Positions 57,401 to 64,000 of a stretch of DNA of 64,000 nucleotides are shown piece after piece (position 1 is the first letter of the stretch; each line of letters opens with the position of its first letter). The stretch lies in assembly GCF_000213175.1 (NCBI RefSeq), contig NW_009799179.1, forward strand, positions 62,001 to 126,000. Reading direction: 5' to 3'. Origin of the DNA: Neurospora tetrasperma FGSC 2508 (taxonomy: Eukaryota; Ascomycota; Sordariomycetes; Sordariales; Sordariaceae). A model generated the notes under the pieces. It saw only the letters and a program-made list of their open reading frames with translations. It was not told where the DNA came from and did not search any database. The translations under genes and the position numbers were made by a program.

Positions 57401-59363
57401 GTTGGTGTCGTCACTGGCGATATGCTCGTTGATAGCAAGCCCCTTGGAACCGAATTTCAGCGCAGCACCGGCTTTGTCGAGCAAATGGATCTGCACGATG
57501 AGTCCACCACCATCCGTGAAGCCCTCGAATTCTCGGCCCTCTTGCGCCAATCCCGCGACACTCCCCGGGCCGAAAAGCTTGCATACGTGGATAGCATCAT
57601 CAACCTCCTTGAGCTGGAAGAGATTCAAGACGCCATCATTGCTTCCCTGGGAGTCGAGCAGAAGAAGCGGTTGACCATTGGTGTTGAGCTGGCCGCTAAG
57701 CCTTCGCTCTTGCTGTTCCTTGACGAGCCCACCAGTGGCTTGGATTCGCAGTCGGCCATGTCCATCGTCCGCTTCCTGAGGAAGTTGTGTGCGGCTGGAC
57801 AGGCTATCATTTGCACCATTCATCAGCCCAGTTCCGATCTGATCCAGGAGTTTGACAAGATCCTGGCCCTGAACCCTGGCGGTAATGTCTTCTACTTTGG
57901 TCCCGTTGGCGAAAACGGCTCTTCGGTCGTCAACTACTTTGCCGCTCGGGGTGTCGAGTGTCCGCCGGGCAAGAACGTGGCCGAATTCCTTCTCGAGACC
58001 GCCGCGAAGCCGCACAAACGAAAGGGTGAGGATGGGAAGAGCAGGAGGATTGTTTGGGCGACGGAGTGGAAGGAGAGTGAAGAGTACCGTCAAGTCCTTA
58101 CCGAGATCAGCCAGATCAAGAAAGCCCGGGCCTTGGCCAACCAACTTACCCTCGCCAACGACCAAGCTCAGCCTGTCCAGCACGAGTTCGCAGCGCCCAT
58201 TCCCACGCAAGCCTGGCTCCTTACCAAGCGCATGTTCATCCGCCAATGGCGCGACCCCTCGTACCTCTACGGCCGTCTTTTCATCTGCTTGATCATGGGC
58301 ATCTTCAACGGCTTCACCTACTGGAAGATTTCGTCTCCACACTATTCCCGCCCGCTCTCCCTCACCGACCTCCAAAACACCCTCTTCACGGCCTTCCTGA
58401 TCATCATGATCCCCAGCACCGTCCTCAACGCCGTCCTGCCCAAGTTCTACATGTCCCGCTCTCTTTGGGAAGCGCGCGAACACCCGTCCCGCATCTACGG
58501 CTGGGTGGCCTATTGCACGGCTGAGATTCTCTCGGAGATCCCTGGCTCGGTCGTGGCTGGCACCATTTACTTTTTGGCATGGTATCTCCCTACTGGCTTG
58601 CCCCGCGGTGCTGGCTCCACCGAGTCAGAGTCAGCAGTCTACGTCTGGCTGATGAGCGTCGCCTTCATGGTCTTCATTGCTAGCTGGGGCCAGTGGATTT
58701 GCGCTTTTGCTCCCTCTTTCACCGTCATCACCAACGTGTTGCCGTTCTTCCTTGTCATCTTTTCGCTGTTCAACGGCGTCGTGGTGCCGTGGGCACAGAT
58801 GAACGTTGCGTGGAAGTGGTGGTTGTACTACATCAACCCGGCGACGTATTGGATCGGCGGCAACATGGCTGCCGTCCTTCGAGGACAGACTGTCCACTGC
58901 GCTGATAACGAGATGGCTGTGTTCCGCCCGCCGGTGGGAGAGTCATGCCAGAGCTTTGCGGGCACTTGGTTGTCTGATGTGGGCAAGGGGTACCTGACGA
59001 CAATAGGAGTTGGTAACGATGGCGGGTTTGAGTGTGGGTATTGCCCGTATGCGGACGGCGAGGAGTACTTGGCCAGTCTGAACGTGAAGTCGAGCCAGAT
59101 GTGGAGGAACTTTGGTATCTTTGCGGCGTTTTGTGTCTCTAACTGGGCGTGAGTATTCCCCTTCTTTTGGCAATTGTTGAAACAGAAATGCTAACAAACT
59201 GATGAACAGGCTCGTGTACTTCTTCATCTACACTGTCAGAGTCAAGGGGTGGTCATTCGGTTTCGGCTTTGTGGCAAGCGTTGTGGGAGCGGTGGTTAGC
59301 ACTGTGAAGGAGAGTGTGGAGGGTCTGTTTGGTAAGAAGGAGGAGAAGGAGGAAAAGAAGTGA
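54464..59363 (+). CDS. PDR-type ABC transporter (ABCG full transporter)
   Basis: Two exons, 54464-59148 and 59210-59363, with a 61-bp intron (GTGAGT...ACAG), encode 1612 residues. Layout is NBD-TMD-NBD-TMD, as in pleiotropic drug resistance pumps of the plasma membrane that export hydrophobic compounds. NBD1 has Walker A GRPGSGCST near residue 260 (Cys in place of Lys, normal for this subfamily), signature VSGGERKR near 368 and a Walker B region CWDNSTRGLD. NBD2 has Walker A GASGAGKTT near 960, a degenerate signature (VEQKKRLT) and LFLDEPTSGLD near 1083. Six-helix membrane domains follow each. The N-terminal cytosolic region, about 200 residues, is long and contains a Ser/Arg-rich stretch (about 85-115) likely to be phosphorylated. 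The last exon supplies the final membrane-proximal residues and a Lys/Glu tail. It is most similar in style to the AtrF group. Confidence 0.95.
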
Positions 59364-60002
59364 GTACCTGGTAATGGATGTATGAGATGACGGACATGTG
59401 CGTGATGTTGGGTTGGTTTCTTACTTTGTTTGCGCATTTGGCGTCATGTTGCGGATATCGGATGTGGAAGGCATGGATGGATGGGATGGAAGAAAGTTGT
59501 GATACCTATCTCGCAGTTACCTAGACTCGGTGTTTTTGGAGGAAGATGATAGATAATATCTTATGTAATGAACTCTTGATGTATTTTTCGTATCTTTCGT
59601 CTGGTTGTCTCTTTTCTTTTGATTCTTTAGTTCGTGATACAGTGGAATCCAATGTCTTTTTCAGTTCTTGGCCTTGGTCGATTCGTACCTCGAAATCCGA
59701 TGAACGGACAACGGGCAATGCTGCGGGATACCGAAAGCGGAAAACTGTTTACATCGTGCTGCTGTATGACGGGAAGCGCTGTGACTGGCGAACCTTCCGT
59801 CTTTCAGGCACTCGGACCGTTAATTGGGGCTGCCCGATGACGTAGGCATGTCGTACCTTGGAAATGACGTCGTTTGAAGAAGGAGGACGGATTCGTTCAG
59901 TTTCCCTTTTATATCGTCGTTGCTCCTCTGATTCCAAGAGACAACGAAACAACAATTAGAGAGCCATCATCCAACCCAACCCAACCACGCGAATTACCCA
60001 AA
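59364..60002. other. Intergenic: ABC transporter 3' end and dehydrogenase upstream region
   Basis: About 640 bp containing the transporter's terminator and the promoter and short leader of the dehydrogenase. No regulatory motif was recognised with confidence. Confidence 0.55.
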
Positions 60003-60980
60003 ATGGTCGGCACGCACAACCTCCAAGCTTCCAAGCTCTTCAACGTCGATGGCTGGGCCTGTCTCATCACGGGCGGCGGCACCGGCATCGGTCTGATGAA
60101 CGCTCAAGCGCTTGCTGCCAACGGCGCCCGCGTGTACATTACGGGGCGGCGGTATGGGGTTCTTGTGAATGCGGCCAAGGAACATAGTCCCAAAGAGGGA
60201 AATGGCAAGATTATTCCGTAAGTCCAGTCGTTTGTTTTGCTCTCCTCGCGGATTTACCAAGGAAAAACACCCTCCTAACAAATCCGGGTGTCTAGCATCG
60301 GCCCCTGCGACGTCACCAACAAAGAGTCACTTGAATCGCTCGTGCACAAGTTCTCGTCGCTTGAACCGCATCTCAACCTGCTCGTCTGCAACGCCGGCAT
60401 CTCGGGCCCCAAAGCCGACCCGTCCGTCTCCTCGTCGGCCAAGGACATTGCCCACGAGCTCTGGACCAAGGAAAACTTTTCCGACTGGTCGTCCGTCTTC
60501 ACCACCAACGTTTCGTCCGTTTATTTTACTACCATCGCCTTCTTGCCTCTGCTGCAAGCCTGCAGCGCCGCCCACCCCGAGGGCCACAACCACATGGCGG
60601 GCAACGTGATCGTCATCAGCTCCATGTCGGGCATCATGCGCAACGCGCAGAAACACTTTGCCTATAACGCGTCCAAGGGGGCGACGGTGCACTTGACCAA
60701 GCTGATGTCGACCGAGTTTGAGAAGACGGGCGTGCGGGTGAACTCAATTGCGCCCGGGTATTTCCCGAGCGAGATGACGACGGGGGAGAGTGATGAGAAG
60801 AATAAGAGCGAGTTGTCGGATGACAAGGTCAAGGGACACGGACACAAGGTGCCGGCGCAGAGGGCGGGGCATGATGAGGAGATGGCCATGGCAGTGCTGT
60901 TTTTGGCCAAGGATCGCTATGTCAACGGGAGTGTGATTTGTGTGGATGGCGGTGTTTTGGGGGTTGTGCCTGGTAACTGA
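60003..60980 (+). CDS. Short-chain dehydrogenase/reductase (classical SDR)
   Basis: Two exons, 60003-60217 and 60296-60980, with a 78-bp intron (GTAAGT...TCTAG, phase 2), give 299 residues. It is an NAD(P)-dependent oxidoreductase with a Rossmann fold. The cofactor motif TGGGTGIG lies near residue 23, NAG (in CNAGIS) near 106 and the catalytic Ser...YxxxK as SSMSG followed by YNASK. The C-terminal APGYF and CVDGG blocks complete the classical pattern. An Arg-rich loop after the second strand (TGRR) favours NADP(H). A charged insert (about 235-255) lies in the substrate-binding loop. The ATG at 60003 has a good fungal context (CCCAAAATGG). No targeting signal is apparent. The substrate is unknown. 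It is convergent with the dehydrogenase-propeller gene. Confidence 0.93.
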
Positions 60981-61744
60981 GGTGAATACCTATTCAGGTG
61001 AGGAGGAAGAAGGAAACGATAACAGCAGCATATCAATGGCGTTCGGAGTTTGGCCTGCAAACAATGATGATGACGCAGGGTATAAAGTTATAACAGGAAT
61101 AAATGAGAATCTCGGTACCGAAACAATTGATTACATGTAGATATTACGCTTGCTGGGTACCTATACAAGATGGTTTTTGCGGACAAAATAAACCAAACAC
61201 GGACAGTCCACTACGTCTCGCTTTCACAAAAGTGTAACAGGGAGTACAATGATGTGAAAACATGTTAGCCAGAGACACTTGAGTTTTCTTTCACATACGA
61301 AATGCTTAGAAGCTAGATCCAAAGATCGAACAAAGATGCTTGGATGCACGTAATATTCGGACAGTAATTGTGTTCTGTTTACTTGTACGACCATCACCTA
61401 CTACATAAAATGCTATGGCAACGGGCGCTAACAATTTCTCTTTAGCCGCTATGGTATTTCTTGGCACGAACTGGTGGGGGGCATCCAGCGGCAATGGAAT
61501 TTTGACCAAAACACCAAATTACCTCTGCTGAACAACAACACGAAGCATGGCACGAAGACGCCAGGTCAATACTAATTGATGCTTTGATTGCTAACCTAGG
61601 CATCAAATGAAAACCACAAAGAGACAATAACATTCCAATAACCCGAAAAATTCAAACGACCGACCGACGCCGACCACGATGCTATCCCAACCACCATCCT
61701 ATGCAACAAGCAACATTCCGAGCCGATGACGATGACTTCCCCGT
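60981..61744. other. Intergenic between convergent SDR and dehydrogenase-propeller genes
   Basis: About 760 bp, relatively AT-rich, holding both 3' UTRs. Open frames of about 65 codons lack motifs. No RNA gene was recognised. Confidence 0.55.
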
Positions 61745-63684
61745 CTAAACCCCAGGCAGAGTAACAAGACCAGTATACGACCCCTCATCGCGATGCACAA
61801 CCGTCTTCTTGCCCGTCTCGACATCAACCGCATACACGCTCCCACCCAAGTCGCACACAAAGATCTGCTTCCTGGCCAGATCTAATTTGAGACCAATCGG
61901 CTCATGGAACCGTCTCGCCAGAATCTTGACCTCCTTCATGTCGCCCTCGCCGTTGCCCGAGACCTTGGCGCAGTTCAGCGAGCAACCGCGCGGGTGCTCA
62001 CCGCGATCAGTCCAGTACAGCACCCCCGTCTCGCTCTCCATCTCGAGATCAATCGGCTCAGGCAGCTTGTCGAACACGACCTCGATATCGGAGCGGTTCG
62101 AAGCAGTCTCGCCGGCAGCGAGGAAATCATAATCCATGTTGGCGCGGAAAATGCGACCGAGGTTGGACTTGGCAGGACCCTTTTGCGTCCAGTAGAGCTT
62201 GCGCTGCTTAAGGTCGACGGTGATGCCGACGCACCAGTCCATCAAGTCACCGACACCGCCGGGATTTTGCACGAGGACTTCGTGCTCGCTGCCGTCGACG
62301 TTGCACCGGTGCACGGAACAGCCCTCGCGGTCGCAAAAGTAGAGCTTCTCGGTGCCTGACTCCTGGTCCTTGACGAGCACAAGCTGCTTGGGCGTCGTGA
62401 GGATGCCGTCGCCCAAAAGGACCTTCTTGTCGGTGCCGTCGAGAGTGGCGGACATGAGCGAGCCGTCTTTGGCGGTCACGTCGGCGCCCATGTTGGTCCA
62501 GTACATGCGGTTAGCGGACGGGTCGACGTCGATGCCGTCGGGGAGGGGGAGACCGGTGACGAGGGCCTTGGGCGGCTGGTTGGGTGCATCGAGGCGGAGG
62601 ATCTTGCCGTTGGTGGAAATGGCGGCGAGGGAGGGGTAGGCGGGGGAATTGGCGCCGAGACCAACGTCGAGGACGAAGATGGGCGGCATCTGCTTCTCGG
62701 CGGTGGTGGTGCCGGCGGCGGCGACGACGGTGGAGGGAGGGTAGAGACCACCCTGCTCGGGGGTCTTGAGACCGAGCTTGCCCTGGGTGATGTAGTGGTT
62801 GCGTAGCCAGTCAACGGTCAGGGACCCGTCGAGCTTGCGCTCGTTGATGTAGTTGTCCTCGATGAAAGCGACGGTGTCAAGGCCAACGCGGTCCATCATT
62901 TGGCAGGGGACGACCGAGGTCTGGAACATGTGAGCCCAGAGGGCGTCAATCTCGGCGGCGTCCGAGACCCCCTCGGCGAGGGTGGTGAGGATTTCGCGCT
63001 TGACCGCAGCCCAGATGCGGTTGAAGATGAAGCTGGCAAGTGTCAGTGGTGATCTCTCGGGGGTCCGAGTGGGTTGTCGGCCAAGATAGGGGTCGTGGAA
63101 ACTCACCCAGTAGACTCCTTCCTTGCCGTCGCCGGGAGCATGCCGCACAGCCTGAGCACGTCGCTCAAGAACGGAAAGATCTCTTGATGGGTATACCCAT
63201 CCGTCATCAACTCCACCGTCCTCACCATCGGCGGCATTGTGTAGTGCACATTGCACACCATCTTTCTCCTCTCGTCGCTGACCAGGTCCAGCATTAACCC
63301 GCTCCTGAAACTGCTCGAGTTGGATCCCAGGATACAATCCTTGGGCGCGTACTTATCCAGCTGCCCAAAGGTATCAATCTTGAGCTCGATCTTCTCCGGC
63401 ACCGCCTCGATGACGAGCCATGCGTCCTTTACCGCCGTCTCGATGTCTGCCGACGCCGTGTAGGTGCCGTACGGAGCGGGCTTGCCGTTGGGGCAGAAGG
63501 TGGTGTAGAATTCCTTGTTGTCGTCAATGTACTTGAGGGCGTCATCGCGCGCTTGAGGAGAGGGATCCCGGATGTGCACATTGAAACCGCCGGCGACGTA
63601 GGAACAGGCGATGCGGCGGCCGAGGACACCACCGCCCAGGATGGTGACGGGGCGGGAGCCGATATAGGGGGCTGACCAGACCAT
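61745..63684 (-). CDS. 3-hydroxyacyl-CoA dehydrogenase fused to a YWTD/SMP-30-like beta-propeller
   Basis: Two exons, 63107-63684 and 61745-63032, with a 74-bp intron (GTGAGT...GCCAG, phase 2), give 621 residues. The N-terminal half is an NAD-binding 3-hydroxyacyl-CoA dehydrogenase type domain with GGGVLG at residues 17-22, EAVPE after the cofactor domain and an HYTMPP block that resembles the catalytic His region. The C-terminal dehydrogenase helical domain spans about 190-290 and includes FIFNRIWAAV. Residues from about 310 onward form propeller repeats marked by MYWTN, LYWTQ and LYWTD, as in low-density-lipoprotein-receptor YWTD or SMP-30/gluconolactonase families. The intron falls between the two dehydrogenase parts (near residue 193), not between dehydrogenase and propeller. 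Start taken at MVWSAP (63684); an upstream Met at 63714 would add ten residues. No signal peptide is apparent. It may act on hydroxyacyl-CoA or on a sugar acid, as in lambda-crystallin/gulonate dehydrogenase relatives; this is inference. Confidence 0.92.
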
Positions 63685-64000
63685 GTTGAATATGTGTTTG
63701 CAGTCGGGTATCAAGTGTGGTCGTTTTACGGTAAGGTGGTAGGTAAAAAGTGAAAGATGCGATGAATGGACAATGGTTTCTAGACAGGATGAATGATGAA
63801 GGAATATGCTAACAACGCTCCAACATGGTCAAAACATGGCAGATATATACAGCATATATTCAGAGCAGGGTTTCCTGAATCCGGGTATAGGTGCCATGGA
63901 AATAACACCCATCAGTTACGAGTTCTCGCGGCACCGACCAAGCCGTGTGCATGGAAACTTTGAAGACTGGCCTGGCCGTCCCGAGAACTCCGTCGGCTAC
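63685..64000. other. Upstream region of the dehydrogenase-propeller gene
   Basis: About 320 bp to the window edge, containing the promoter and leader of the leftward gene. No other gene is visible. Confidence 0.55.

Noticed and set aside
55571-58483. A 970-codon open frame on the minus strand across the ABC transporter gene
   Set aside because: It lies wholly antisense to a clear PDR transporter, in the frame opened by C-ending codon bias. Its translation has no motif and is a shadow.

Overview
The window is nuclear DNA of a filamentous ascomycete, most probably a Neurospora-like member of the Sordariales. The basis is short introns with GT...AG ends and CTAAC/CTGAC-type branch points, C-rich coding style, Zn2Cys6 and bZIP regulators, a PDR-type ABC transporter, and two blocks of extremely TpA-rich repeat DNA of the kind left by repeat-induced point mutation (RIP). 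Species is inferred from style; no database was consulted.

Layout. (1) 1-13440 is a RIP-eroded repeat block: the 3' part of a + strand Ty3/Gypsy chromovirus-like fossil, interrupted by a second Gypsy fossil (5615-13000, minus strand, two 450-bp LTRs, 5-bp target duplication TAACC). (2) 13918-25894 is a gene island: a five-exon Zn2Cys6 transcription factor (-), an FAD-dependent monooxygenase (+), a secreted protein with three hevein-type chitin-binding domains (+) and a BAHD-fold acyltransferase (-). (3) 26285-37935 is a second RIP block: a pogo/Fot1-like DNA transposon with 96-bp terminal inverted repeats and a TA duplication, whose transposase region carries an 841-bp assembly gap and is split by a third Gypsy fossil (28641-36136, 297-bp LTRs, duplication AAGCG). 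(4) 37938-64000 is ordinary euchromatin: aquaporin (+), coactosin-like actin-binding protein (-), membrane-anchored GH3 beta-glucosidase (+), IDI-4/CPC-1-like bZIP factor (+), PDR ABC transporter (+), short-chain dehydrogenase (+) and a fusion of a 3-hydroxyacyl-CoA dehydrogenase with a YWTD-type beta-propeller (-).

How it may work together. The island between the two heterochromatin-like blocks combines a regulator, an oxygenase and an acyltransferase, which resembles a small specialised-metabolism locus without a visible backbone synthase, plus a secreted chitin binder. The right arm reads as housekeeping and stress genes: water transport, actin, glucan turnover, a stress bZIP, drug efflux, and oxidoreductases possibly acting on fatty-acyl or sugar-acid substrates.

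Points most worth a second look: patchy RIP with an almost clean stretch of about 96 bp inside one LTR; coding-like segments on the strand opposite to pol in two different Gypsy fossils; a hairpin-forming palindrome kept in both transposon ends; a BAHD enzyme whose HxxxD and DFGWG motifs are both altered; and the dehydrogenase-propeller fusion. No CRISPR array, tRNA, 5S rRNA or other RNA gene was recognised by eye.
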